64,000 nt of DNA from Phycicoccus sp. Soil748 (lineage in GTDB: Bacteria > Actinomycetota > Actinomycetes > Actinomycetales > Dermatophilaceae): positions 879,801-943,800 of the forward strand of contig NZ_LMSC01000007.1 of assembly GCF_001428025.1 (NCBI RefSeq), written 5' to 3'. Below, piece by piece: positions 8,480 through 16,394 of this stretch; the stretch's first letter is position 1, and each line of letters opens with the position of its first letter. The notes beneath the pieces were generated by a model. That model worked only from the letters and a program-made list of their open reading frames with translations, had not been told where the DNA came from and searched no databases. The position numbers were made by a program, and so were the translations under genes.

Positions 8480-10438
8480 TCAGACGATGACGAGGGTGAT
8501 GGTCGTCTTCTTCGGCTGCTCGCTGCCGGCGGCGGGGTTCTGGCTGCGGACGGTGCCGAAGATGCCGCCCATGAAGCGGTCGACCTTCACCTCGAAGCCG
8601 GCGTCCTCGAGGATCTTGACGGCGTCCTTCTCCTGCTTGCCCTGCACGTCGGGCACCTTGACGAGCTCGGGGCCCTTGGAGACGACCAGGGTCACCTTGT
8701 CGCCCTTGAACAGCGTGCCGCTGGACGGGGTCTGGCTGATGACGGCGCCCTTGGGCACGGTGTCGTCGTTCTTCTGCTGGGTGGCGTCGACCTGCAGCCC
8801 GGCGTCGGTGAGTGCCGTGACGGCCTGGTCGGCGGGCTTGCCGGTGAAGTCGGTGACCTCGACGGGCTGGCGGCCCTTGCTCACCACGATGTCGACGGCG
8901 GCGCCGCGCTTGAGCGACGTCCCCACCTTCGGGCTCGTGCTGATGACCAGGCCCTGGGCGACCTTCTCGCTGTAGGCCTCGGTGGTCTTCCCCAGCGTCA
9001 GCTTGGTCGCCGTCAGCCGTGCCTGCGCCTCGTTGGCGCTGGCACCGACGACGGCCGGCACGGCATACCGCTCCGGTCCCTTGGACACGGTCACTCTGAC
9101 GTCCTGGCTGCGGCGCAGCTCGGTGCCCGCCCCGGGGTCGGTCGAGATGACGACACCCTTGGGGATGGTCTCGTCGAACGCGTCGACGCGGTCGGCCGAC
9201 AGGTGGGCCTTCTCGAGGGCGCCCTGGGCCTGGGCGTAGGTGAGGTTGACGACGCGCGGCACGACGGTGGGGGATCCGGGACCGGCCATGAACCACCAGG
9301 CGGCGACCCCGGCCACCGCGGCCACGAGCAGGGCCGCGACGCCCCAGCCCCACGGGCCACGGCGGCGGTCACGGCCGTCGCGGTCGTCCTCGTCGGCCCA
9401 GGGGTCGGGGCCGGGGGGAGCGGTCGGCGTGCGGTCGACGGGCAGGGCCACCGGGCCGACGGGCCGTGAGTGGCGCGCCTCGTGCGTGGGCTCGACCGGC
9501 AGGGCGCTGGTGCGCTCGACGGCGACGGTGCTGGCGCCGGCGCCCATCGCCGCCGGGCCCTCGGGCCGGCGGTCGAGCTCGGTGGGCGTGAGCATGGCCC
9601 GTGAGCGGCGGACCTCGGTGAGGAAGTCGTTGGCATCGGAGGGCCGCTGGTCGGGGTCGCGCGAGGTGGCCAGCGCCACGAGCGCGTCGAGCTCGCTGGG
9701 CACCGTGCCCACGCGGGAGGAGGGAGCGGGCACCGAGCTGTGGACGTGCTGGTAGGCGATGTGGATCGGGGTGTCGCCGGTGAACGCCTTGGAGCCCGTG
9801 AGCATCTCGAACAGGATCAGGCCCGCGGCGTAGACGTCGCTGCGCGCGTCGGCGATGCCGCGCTCGACCTGCTCGGGGGACAGGTAGGCGACCGTGCCTA
9901 GCAGGACGCCGGTCTGTGACGTGGACGTCTGGTTGCTGACCGCCCGGGCCAGCCCGAAGTCGGCGACCTTCACGGTGCCGTCGTCCTCGCGCAGGATGAT
10001 GTTCTCGGGCTTGACGTCGCGGTGGATGATCCCGGCGCGGTGAGCGGCGGCCAGGGCCTGCAGGACCGGCGCCATGATGTCCAGGGCCGCGCGGGGCGTC
10101 AGCGGGCCCTCGGCGCGCATGACCTCGCGCAAGGTCTGGCCGGGCACGTACTCCATGGCCAGGAACATGTGGCCGTCGTCCTCGCCCTGGTCGAAGACCG
10201 AGACCACGTTGGGGTGCGACAGGCGCGCCGCCGAGCGGGCCTCGCGCCGGAACCGGCTGGCGAAGCCCTCGTCCTGGGCCAGGTCGCGACGGAGCACCTT
10301 GAGGGCAACGTCACGGTCGAGGCGAGTGTCCAGCGCGAGGTAGACCGACGCCATCCCGCCGTCGGCGATGTGCGACTGGACGCGGTAGCGGCCGTCGATC
10401 ACCCGACCGAGCAGGGACTCGGTGACACCTGAAGACAC
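8480..10438 (-). CDS. pknL: PknL-like Ser/Thr protein kinase with four PASTA domains
   Basis: Transmembrane kinase that reads cell-wall fragments outside and phosphorylates proteins inside. The kinase domain (about residues 17-280) shows the glycine-rich loop, catalytic Lys47, HRDVKPEN with Asp141, and DFG at 160-162. The activation loop contains TSTSQTG (171-177), probable autophosphorylation sites. A Pro/Arg-rich linker leads to one membrane helix at about 366-388, then four PASTA repeats to the end. The GTG start is 6 bases after a TACACT hexamer and gives 652 residues; an upstream start would add residues outside the family pattern. In M. tuberculosis PknL is adjacent to its substrate Rv2175c, and a homologue of that protein is close by here. 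Confidence 0.93.
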   Translation of the reverse strand: MSSGVTESLLGRVIDGRYRVQSHIADGGMASVYLALDTRLDRDVALKVLRRDLAQDEGFASRFRREARSAARLSHPNVVSVFDQGEDDGHMFLAMEYVPGQTLREVMRAEGPLTPRAALDIMAPVLQALAAAHRAGIIHRDVKPENIILREDDGTVKVADFGLARAVSNQTSTSQTGVLLGTVAYLSPEQVERGIADARSDVYAAGLILFEMLTGSKAFTGDTPIHIAYQHVHSSVPAPSSRVGTVPSELDALVALATSRDPDQRPSDANDFLTEVRRSRAMLTPTELDRRPEGPAAMGAGASTVAVERTSALPVEPTHEARHSRPVGPVALPVDRTPTAPPGPDPWADEDDRDGRDRRRGPWGWGVAALLVAAVAGVAAWWFMAGPGSPTVVPRVVNLTYAQAQGALEKAHLSADRVDAFDETIPKGVVISTDPGAGTELRRSQDVRVTVSKGPERYAVPAVVGASANEAQARLTATKLTLGKTTEAYSEKVAQGLVISTSPKVGTSLKRGAAVDIVVSKGRQPVEVTDFTGKPADQAVTALTDAGLQVDATQQKNDDTVPKGAVISQTPSSGTLFKGDKVTLVVSKGPELVKVPDVQGKQEKDAVKILEDAGFEVKVDRFMGGIFGTVRSQNPAAGSEQPKKTTITLVIV

Positions 10439-10444
10439 CCGCAA

Positions 10445-10450
10445 AGTGTA
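10445..10450 (-). promoter_or_regulatory. -10 element of a leaderless promoter for the PASTA kinase
   Basis: On the minus strand TACACT ends 6 bases before the GTG start, with no ribosome site in the gap. Confidence 0.65.
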
Positions 10451-10541
10451 GGAGGTCAACGCGACCAACTCGTGCAAGCGGGTCCGTCGGCCCGGTGGCC
10501 GTACGGACCCGTCCTGCTCGAGCGGGGCGCCACGACGTGGC

Positions 10542-11882
10542 TCAGAAGCGCGCCCGGTGGGCCTTGACCGCCCGCACGTAGCCCTTGGTGTCGGCGTACA
10601 TGCCGTGGTGCTGCACGGAGTACAGGCCCTGGTAGTAGCCGCCGATGGCCTGGTCGAGGGTGGACGCCGAACGGGTGAGCGAGCGCAGGATCACGACCCC
10701 CGCGGTGATGTTGTCCTGCGTGTTGAGCAGGTTGAGCCGGCGCCCGGCCATCTCCGAGGCCCACTGGCCCGAGGAGGGGATGACCTGCATGACGCCGATG
10801 GCGTTGGCGACCGAGACCTGGCGCTGGTTCCACCCCGACTCCTGCCAGCCGATGGCCAGCGCGAGGCGCGGGTCGACGCCGTGGCGGCGCGCGGTGGCGA
10901 CGATCATGGCGCGGGTCTGGCTGCGGGTGGGGACGCGGGAGTGGGCGAGCGTGGACCGGTTGCGGCTGGCGGCGTTGACCGTGGTGCTGGGGTAGGTGCG
11001 GCCGGCGAAGGTGTTGGCGCTGCTGGCGGTCGCCGCCCTGCGCACCGGGACGCGCAGGTGCTGGCCGACGACCAGGTGGTTGGCGTTGGCGAGGTGGTTG
11101 GCCTTGAGCAGCGCCGCCGACGTCGTGTGGTGGCGGACCGCGATGCCGCTCAGGGTGTCGCCGGAGCGCACCGTGTAGATGCTGGTCCGCGCGACGGCGG
11201 CCACCGCGACGGTGCCGCGGACCTTGATGGTCTGGCCGGGGTGGATGACGCTGCGCGGCCCGAGACGGTTCCAGGCGTAGACCGAGTTCAGCGGCGTCCG
11301 CGTGCGGGTGGCGATCGCGCCCAGGGTGTCGCCGGACCGCACGCGGTACCGGGTGGTGCTGGTGCGGCTGGTCGCCCTCGCCTTGGTGGCCTTGGACGTC
11401 GGGCGCTTGGCGCTCGCCGCGCTGCTGCCGGGGATCCGCACCTTCTGGCCGACCTGGAGCACGGAGCGGGTGGACAGCCGGTTGGCCTTGAGCAGGGCGG
11501 CCAGCGACACGCCGCGACGGGCCGCGATGGCACTGAGGGTGTCGCCCGGGCGCACGACGTAGGTCGCCCGCCGGATCGCCGCGGCCCTGGCCGCCTTGAC
11601 GGCGCGGGCGTGCGCGGCCTCGGCCCTCGCCTGTCCGGCGCTCTTGGGGATCCACAGCCGCTGGCCGACGGCCAGCTGGTGGCCCCCGTGCCGGAGCTTG
11701 TTGCGGGCCACCAGCACGCCGGTGGTGGTGCCGCGGCGGTCGGCGATGGCTCCGAGGGTGTCGCCGGAGCGCACGAGGTAGAGGGTCCAGCCGTACGGGG
11801 CGGGCTTGGCCTTCTGGACGACCGCGACGGGGGCGAGGGTCGAGGCCGAAGGGAGCGCTGCAGGAGCGATCACTGGGGACAT
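10542..11882 (-). CDS. LysM-repeat lytic transglycosylase
   Basis: A 446-residue peptidoglycan-binding and probably peptidoglycan-cleaving protein. Four LysM modules follow each other (YLVRSGDTLGAIADRRG, YVVRPGDTLSAIAARRG, YRVRSGDTLGAIATRTR, YTVRSGDTLSGIAVRHH), joined by Ala/Arg/Lys-rich linkers. The C-terminal SLT domain has the probable catalytic Glu in AIGWQESGWNQ, then ANAIGVMQVIPSSG and the end AIGGYYQGL. The ATG has a GAAAGG ribosome site. A classical signal peptide is not obvious: the N-terminus is hydrophobic (PVIAPAALPSASTLAPVAVV) but lacks a basic start; an in-frame TTG at 11938 would add a His/Arg-rich n-region. It is divergent from the Rv2175c-like gene. Confidence 0.9.
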   Translation of the reverse strand: MSPVIAPAALPSASTLAPVAVVQKAKPAPYGWTLYLVRSGDTLGAIADRRGTTTGVLVARNKLRHGGHQLAVGQRLWIPKSAGQARAEAAHARAVKAARAAAIRRATYVVRPGDTLSAIAARRGVSLAALLKANRLSTRSVLQVGQKVRIPGSSAASAKRPTSKATKARATSRTSTTRYRVRSGDTLGAIATRTRTPLNSVYAWNRLGPRSVIHPGQTIKVRGTVAVAAVARTSIYTVRSGDTLSGIAVRHHTTSAALLKANHLANANHLVVGQHLRVPVRRAATASSANTFAGRTYPSTTVNAASRNRSTLAHSRVPTRSQTRAMIVATARRHGVDPRLALAIGWQESGWNQRQVSVANAIGVMQVIPSSGQWASEMAGRRLNLLNTQDNITAGVVILRSLTRSASTLDQAIGGYYQGLYSVQHHGMYADTKGYVRAVKAHRARF

Positions 11883-11946
11883 CGGGGGGCTGCCTTTCGG
11901 GGGGCCAGCGCCGCGGTGGCGGTGGGGAAGATGCTCAAGTGAGGGA

Positions 11947-11973
11947 TGTGACGACTGTGACGATTGTGAAAGG
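11947..11973 (-). promoter_or_regulatory. Three 9-bp direct repeats resembling MtrA binding sites
   Basis: Read on the minus strand, two adjacent 9-mers GTCACAGTC and GTCACATCC follow a degenerate copy containing TTTCACAAT. The array is 65-91 bases before the LysM gene start. MtrA of mycobacteria is reported to bind tandem GTCACAgcg-type 9-mers and to control wall hydrolases, so the position suits the neighbour. Confidence 0.55.
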
Positions 11974-12001
11974 TACACCAACGCAGCCGCCTTATATCGA
12001 C

Positions 12002-12015
12002 TTACATCGATGTAA
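12002..12015. promoter_or_regulatory. Perfect 14-bp palindrome in the divergent LysM/Rv2175c-like promoter region
   Basis: TTACATCGATGTAA is a perfect dyad in an AT-rich patch, 35 bases before the GTG of the Rv2175c-like gene. A dimeric repressor or activator site is plausible, perhaps for the Rv2175c-like DNA-binding protein itself. Confidence 0.5.
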
Positions 12016-12050
12016 TTTGCAATGCCGGCACCGGCTGGCAGGCTGTCCCC

Positions 12051-12485
12051 GTGACCGACCTGCCCCCCACCCAGCCCGCGGCCGATGCGCCCGGGAACCA
12101 GCCGGGCGCTGGAGCGACGACGCCGCCCGAAGGCTCCCTCGAGGCCCTCGTCGGCTCCTGGCTCACCGTGCCCGACGTCGCCGAGCGGCTCGGCATCCCG
12201 CTGTCCGCCGTCCGGCGGCTGCTGGAGGACCGCGAGCTGCTCAGCTCCCGCATCGGTGAGCGCAAGGTCGTCGCCGTGCCCGAGCAGTTCCTCGACGAGG
12301 AGGTGTTCCGCCACCTGCGTGGCACCTTCACCGTGCTCGCCGACGGCGGCATGCGCGACGAGGAGATCCTGGAGTGGCTGTTCACCCGCGACGAGACGCT
12401 GCGGGTCCCCGGCACCCCGGTCGACAACCTGGCGGCGGGGTTCAAGACCGAGGTGCGCCGCCGGGCGATGGAACAGGCCTTCTGA
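12051..12485 (+). CDS. Rv2175c-family winged-helix DNA-binding protein
   Basis: A 144-residue protein. A Pro/Thr-rich disordered N-terminus (TDLPPTQPAADAPG) precedes a small winged helix (WLTVPDVAERLGIPLSAVRRLLEDREL) and a C-terminal helical part (GGMRDEEILEWLFTRDETL). In M. tuberculosis the homologue binds DNA and loses binding when PknL phosphorylates its N-terminal threonine; Thr residues are present in the equivalent tail here. The kinase gene lies 1.6 kb away on the other strand with the LysM gene between. The GTG start is supported by the family N-terminus; no strong ribosome site is visible. Confidence 0.88.
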   Translation: MTDLPPTQPAADAPGNQPGAGATTPPEGSLEALVGSWLTVPDVAERLGIPLSAVRRLLEDRELLSSRIGERKVVAVPEQFLDEEVFRHLRGTFTVLADGGMRDEEILEWLFTRDETLRVPGTPVDNLAAGFKTEVRRRAMEQAF

Positions 12486-12550
12486 CCGACCCGGCCTGAC
12501 CCGTCACCAACGGGGGTCGGGCCGGTGACCGACCCGGTCGCGCCGGTCGA

Positions 12551-12600
12551 TGCTCCCGGCTGCGGTCAGTGTTCCAGGCCGGGCTCAGTGCTCCCGGCTG
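12551..12600. repeat. Imperfect 19-bp tandem repeat across the idsA stop codon
   Basis: Two full units and a partial third start at 12551, 12570 and 12589. On the minus strand each unit carries a CACTGA-type stop context; the first in translation order is the idsA stop. The copies differ at several positions. Confidence 0.7.
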
Positions 12601-13685
12601 GTGGCGCTGTCGATGAGCTGGTCGAGCACCGCGACGGCGCCGGCATCGAGCCCGCGCGTCGACTTCAGCGACATCCGCGCCGTCCCCGCGAGCCTGGCGA
12701 TGTCGGCCTCGACCGCGTCGACGGCCCCGCTCGACACGATGACCGCACGCAGCGCGTCGACCGTGGCGGCGTCCAGGTCGGGGTCCCCGAGCCGCGTCTC
12801 GACGAGCTCGCGTCCCTGCTCGTCCGCCCCGGCGAGCGCGTGCGCCACCAGCACGGTGCGCTTGCCCTCGCGCAGGTCGTCGCCGGCCGGCTTGCCCGTG
12901 GCGGCCGGGTCGCCGAACACCCCGAGCAGGTCGTCCCGCAGCTGGAAGGCTTGGCCGAGGTCGAGCCCGTAGCGGGACAGGGCTGCGAGGTCGCCCTCGT
13001 CGGCACCCCCGGCGCTGGCGCCGATGAGCAGCGGGTGCTCCACCGTGTACTTGGCGCTCTTGAAGCGGATCACGCGCTCGGCACGCTCGACCCGCTCGGC
13101 CAGCGGCATGCCGTCCCAGGACCGCACCGACTCCACGACGTCGAGGAACTGCCCGCCCATGAGCTGGGTGCGCATCCGGTCGAAGACGGCACGGCCGCGC
13201 GCGAGGTGCTCGGGCGGCATGCCGGAGGTGGCGTAGAGCTCCTCGGTCCAGTTGAGGCACAGGTTGCCGGCGAGGATGGCCCCGGCCACCCCGAACCGGC
13301 CGGCGTCGCCGGTCCACTCCTCCTGCGCGTGCCGCGCGGCCATCGACCGGTGGGCGGCGGGCATGCCGCGCCGGGTGTCGCTGTCGTCCATGACGTCGTC
13401 GTGGATGAGGGCGGCCGCCTGGAAGAACTCCATCGCGGTCGCCACCCGCACGGCGGCGTCCGAGTCGGGCTGGCCGGCGCTCCGGTAGCCCCAGTAGAGG
13501 AAGGCCGCGCGCAGGCGCTTGCCGCCGGTGAGGAGCCGGGCCACCGCGCCGAGCAGCTCCTGGGCGTCGGGGCCGACCTCGGCGAGGACGTCGGCCTGGT
13601 GGGCGAGCACGTCGTCGACGCAGTGCTGCACCCGGTCGCGCAGCTGCGCGGCGTCGAGGGGGCTGGCCACCACGCTCTCCTGCAC
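12585..13685 (-). CDS. idsA: Polyprenyl (geranylgeranyl-type) diphosphate synthase
   Basis: Head-to-tail prenyltransferase that lengthens allylic diphosphates with isopentenyl diphosphate. The first Asp-rich motif is HDDVMDDSDTRRG near residue 98 and the second is RDDLLGVFGDPAATGKP near 250; GGKRLRAAF near 54 binds isopentenyl diphosphate. The 366-residue length is normal. The GTG start has a strong AGGAGG site, with the stop side inside a tandem repeat. Chain length (C15 or C20 or longer) cannot be set by eye. A related gene (idsA2, Rv2173) is at this place in M. tuberculosis. Confidence 0.93.
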   Translation of the reverse strand: MQESVVASPLDAAQLRDRVQHCVDDVLAHQADVLAEVGPDAQELLGAVARLLTGGKRLRAAFLYWGYRSAGQPDSDAAVRVATAMEFFQAAALIHDDVMDDSDTRRGMPAAHRSMAARHAQEEWTGDAGRFGVAGAILAGNLCLNWTEELYATSGMPPEHLARGRAVFDRMRTQLMGGQFLDVVESVRSWDGMPLAERVERAERVIRFKSAKYTVEHPLLIGASAGGADEGDLAALSRYGLDLGQAFQLRDDLLGVFGDPAATGKPAGDDLREGKRTVLVAHALAGADEQGRELVETRLGDPDLDAATVDALRAVIVSSGAVDAVEADIARLAGTARMSLKSTRGLDAGAVAVLDQLIDSATSREH

Positions 13686-13790
13686 GCTGTCCTCCTGGGC
13701 CGGTCCGGTCCGGTGCCGCGAGGCATCTCGCGGCGGCTCGGCGGCGTCTCACCGTGAGCCGCCCCTGAGCCTACGGCGTGGGCCCTCGAC

Positions 13791-13796
13791 TAGTCT
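13791..13796 (+). promoter_or_regulatory. -10 element of a leaderless promoter for metF
   Basis: TAGTCT ends 7 bases before the ATG; the gap TCACCGCC-type sequence has no ribosome site. Confidence 0.68.
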
Positions 13797-13803
13797 CACC
13801 GCC

Positions 13804-14721
13804 ATGGCACTGGGGCAGCCCTCTCGTCTTGCTCGACCGGCGCAGCTCACGCGGTCGATCCCCGGCATGCTCGCGGGGCCCGAACCGTCGATCAGCTTCG
13901 AGTTCTTCCCGCCCAAGGACGACGCCAGCGAGGCCCTGCTGTGGGACGCCATCCGGCGCCTCGAGTCCGCACGGCCCGACTTCGTGTCCGTCACCTACGG
14001 CGCGGGGGGCTCCAACCAGGACCGTACGGTGCGCGTCACCGAGCGCATCGCCCGCGAGACCACGCTGACCCCGTTGGCCCACCTCACCTGCGTCGGTGCG
14101 TCCGTCGCCGCCCTGCGCCAGGTGGTCGGGCTGTATGCCGCGAGCGGGGTGCGCAACATCCTCGCCCTGCGCGGCGACCCGCCGGGCAACCCCGGCGGCG
14201 AGTGGGTGGCCCACCCCGAGGGCCTCAACCACGCGACCGACCTCGTCGCGCTGGTGAAGTCGCTGGGGGACTTCACCATCGGGGTGGCGGCCTTTCCGGA
14301 CGTGCACCCTTCCTCGCCGGGCTTCGACCACGACGTCGAGATCATGGTCCGCAAGGCCGATGCGGGCGCGAGCTTCGCCATCACCCAGATGGTCTTCGAC
14401 GCCGACAGCTACCTGCGGCTGCGCGACGCCGTCGCCCGCCGTCGCCCGGAGCTGCCCATCACCCCGGGCCTGATGCCGGTGACCAACTTCAAGCAGGTCG
14501 CGCGGATGTCCCAGCTCATGGGCACGCCGCTGCCGGAGAAGGTCGTGGCGCGGCTCCAGGCAGTGGCCGACGACCCGGCGGCGACGCGGACGGTCGGCGT
14601 GCAGGTCGCCACCGAGCTCGCCGAGCGGATGCTGGCCGAGGGAGCGCCGGGCCTGCACTTCATCACCATGAACCGGTCGACGGCGACCCTGGAGGTCCAC
14701 CGCAACCTCGGCCTGCACTGA
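13804..14721 (+). CDS. metF: Methylenetetrahydrofolate reductase
   Basis: Reduces 5,10-methylene-THF to 5-methyl-THF for methionine synthesis, using FAD in a TIM barrel. The 305-residue chain has SFEFFPPKDD near residue 30 with the conserved Glu, SVTYGAGGSNQD near 65, LTCVGAS near 97, LALRGDPPGNPGG near 120, and ITQMVFD near 195. The ATG at 13804 directly follows a -10-like hexamer, so upstream in-frame starts are not needed. In M. tuberculosis a MetF-like protein (Rv2172c) is in the matching neighbourhood. Confidence 0.95.
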   Translation: MALGQPSRLARPAQLTRSIPGMLAGPEPSISFEFFPPKDDASEALLWDAIRRLESARPDFVSVTYGAGGSNQDRTVRVTERIARETTLTPLAHLTCVGASVAALRQVVGLYAASGVRNILALRGDPPGNPGGEWVAHPEGLNHATDLVALVKSLGDFTIGVAAFPDVHPSSPGFDHDVEIMVRKADAGASFAITQMVFDADSYLRLRDAVARRRPELPITPGLMPVTNFKQVARMSQLMGTPLPEKVVARLQAVADDPAATRTVGVQVATELAERMLAEGAPGLHFITMNRSTATLEVHRNLGLH

Positions 14722-14768
14722 GGCCGCGCCTCGGGGCGGCTGAGGCCGACCCGTGGTGGCTTAGGCCG
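14719..14768. repeat. Short repeated TGAGGCCG boxes starting at the metF stop codon
   Basis: TGAGGCCG begins at the stop codon and recurs 22 bases later; a TTAGGCCG variant follows 20 bases after that. The sequence between the boxes is only loosely similar. Confidence 0.5.
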
Positions 14769-15023
14769 GGCGCATGGGAGCCGGCGCGTCGGGGCGGGCT
14801 GTCCGGGGGCGCACACACGAGCCGCGCTCGACCTCCCCTCATGGCCGGCGCGGCTCGTGCGTCACGTCGTCACGGTCCCCCGAACGCGACGGGGACGAGC
14901 CTGCCGGTGGTCGCGCCCGGCGGGCATCCGTGCACGTACTCAGATCCGCACACGTCCTCGAGGGCCCTGGCTGCGCCGTCAGTCGCGGGTGGTGAACCGG
15001 CGCAGCAGCATCGCGGCGAGGCG
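14722..15023. other. Non-coding gap between metF and the HAD phosphatase gene
   Basis: The two genes converge here. Apart from the repeat boxes by the metF stop and one inverted repeat, I see no supportable gene or RNA. A 10-codon minus-strand frame (MLLRRFTTRD) exists but has no supporting evidence. Confidence 0.6.
14817..14858. terminator. Inverted repeat with 11-bp arms, possible weak bidirectional terminator
   Basis: ACGAGCCGCGC pairs perfectly with GCGCGGCTCGT across a 20-base loop. There is no T-run, as is usual for high-GC actinobacteria. It lies between converging genes. Confidence 0.45.
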
Positions 15024-15833
15024 CTAGGACGGGCCGTCGAGGGGGCGGAGCTCACCCACGAGCGGCACGATGTCGGCGACGGAGTCGACCACGCGCGTGG
15101 CCTGGTAGGGGAACTGTTCGACCTGGTGCGGGCGCGTCGAGCCCGTGAGGACCAGGATCGTGCGCAGGCCGGCCTCGAGGCCACTGATGACGTCGGTGTC
15201 CATGCGGTCGCCGACCATCACCGTCGACTCGGAGTGGGCGTCGATGCGGTTGAGGGCGCTGCGCATCATCAACGGGTTGGGCTTGCCGATGTAGTAGGGC
15301 TGGCGTCCGGTTGCCGCGGAGATCAGGGCCGCGACGGACCCGGTGGCCGGGAGCGTGCCCAGCTTGCTCGGGCCGCTGACGTCGGGGTTGGTCGCGATGA
15401 AGCGCGCGCCGCCCTCGATGAGGCGGATCGCCTTGGTGATGGCCTCGAAGGAGTAGGTGCGCGTCTCCCCGAGGACGACGTAGTCGGGGTCGCGCTCGGT
15501 CATCGTGTAGCCCACCTCGTACAGGGCGGTGGTCAGGCCGGACTCGCCGACGACGAACGCGCTGCCGCCCGGGCGCTGGTCGTCCAGGAACTGCGCGGTG
15601 GCGAGCGCGGAGGTCCAGATCGACTCCTCGGGGACGTCGATCCCGCTGGCCAGCAGGCGCGCCCGCAGGTCGCGTGGGGTGAAGATCGAGTTGTTGGTCA
15701 GGACGAGGAACCGTCGGCGGTGCTCGACCAGCGCGCTGAGGAACTCGGCGGCGCCGGGGATGGCGGTCTCCTCGTGGACGAGCACGCCGTCCATGTCGGT
15801 GAGCCAGCAGTCGACCGGCCTGGGTCTGGTCAT
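15024..15833 (-). CDS. HAD-IIA family sugar phosphatase (NagD-like)
   Basis: HAD hydrolase of subclass IIA. The nucleophile motif DMDGVLV lies near residue 12-18, LTNNS near 46, and the lysine-containing GKPNP near 188 with VGDRMDTD near 208 completing the acid cluster. The ATG at 15833 comes 7 bases after CAGAAT on the minus strand and looks leaderless; an in-frame ATG at 15842 would add three residues. Family members dephosphorylate nucleotides or sugar phosphates; the substrate here is unknown. Confidence 0.92.
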   Translation of the reverse strand: MTRPRPVDCWLTDMDGVLVHEETAIPGAAEFLSALVEHRRRFLVLTNNSIFTPRDLRARLLASGIDVPEESIWTSALATAQFLDDQRPGGSAFVVGESGLTTALYEVGYTMTERDPDYVVLGETRTYSFEAITKAIRLIEGGARFIATNPDVSGPSKLGTLPATGSVAALISAATGRQPYYIGKPNPLMMRSALNRIDAHSESTVMVGDRMDTDVISGLEAGLRTILVLTGSTRPHQVEQFPYQATRVVDSVADIVPLVGELRPLDGPS

Positions 15834-15840
15834 GTCGCTC

Positions 15841-15846
15841 ATTCTG
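15841..15846 (-). promoter_or_regulatory. Possible -10 element of a leaderless promoter for the HAD phosphatase
   Basis: CAGAAT on the minus strand ends 7 bases before the ATG at 15833. It matches the TAnnnT pattern at the second and sixth bases only. Confidence 0.45.
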
Positions 15847-15927
15847 GCGCAGACCGATCACCACTTTGGTGGAGCAGCCACGGCGTGGGCAGGAGGACGC
15901 TTGTGGTGCCTGAAGGAGGTGCTCGTC

Positions 15928-16317
15928 ATGTCATTGGCCACGAGCGCAGTCACCACGATGCTCCCCGTCACCGACATCGGTCGCGCGAAGGAGTTCTACT
16001 CCGACCGGCTCGGCCTGTCGTTCGAGGGGACCAACGCCGAGGGGAGCCTGCTCTACCGCCTCGGCGGTGGCACGATGCTGATGCTGCTGCCCAGGGAGAC
16101 GGGGTCCCAGAACCCCAACACCGCCCTGACCTGGGAGGTGCCTGACGTCAGGGCGCAGATTGCCGAGCTCGAGGGCAAGGGAGTGGTGTTCGAGGACTAC
16201 GACCTGCCCGGCCTGCAGACGCAGGACCACATCGCCGAGCTCGATGGCGAGCGGGCGGCGTGGTTCACCGACCCGGACCGGAACGTGCTCTGCATCCACG
16301 AGGTGAGCAAGGCCTGA
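15928..16317 (+). CDS. VOC-family (glyoxalase/bleomycin-resistance fold) protein
   Basis: A 129-residue one-module vicinal-oxygen-chelate protein: TTMLPVTDIGRAKEFYSDRLG at the start, then LYRLGGGTMLMLLPRE, and the end WFTDPDRNVLCIHEV typical of the fold. Members are metal-dependent lyases, dioxygenases or binding proteins. A strong AAGGAGGT ribosome site 7 bases before the ATG fixes the start and suggests good expression. No operon partner is evident, so no substrate is proposed. Confidence 0.9.
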   Translation: MSLATSAVTTMLPVTDIGRAKEFYSDRLGLSFEGTNAEGSLLYRLGGGTMLMLLPRETGSQNPNTALTWEVPDVRAQIAELEGKGVVFEDYDLPGLQTQDHIAELDGERAAWFTDPDRNVLCIHEVSKA

Positions 16318-16394
16318 GCCCGGAAGCTCTGCAGGTACGGTCTGGGAGCAGGGTCGCTCGTCCCTGCAAGCGTGCGTTTCGCCCGGCCGCCCGG

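Noticed and set aside
14870-15023. Short minus-strand frames (MLLRRFTTRD and a GSEYVHGCPPG-containing one) after the HAD stop
   Set aside because: No ribosome site, no conserved motif that I recognise, and a stop between them. Insufficient for a gene call.
13941-16145. Very long open frame of over 700 codons overlapping metF and the HAD gene
   Set aside because: It is an out-of-frame shadow of metF and the HAD gene caused by high GC. Its product is Arg/Pro/Gly low complexity, and the real genes fit families.
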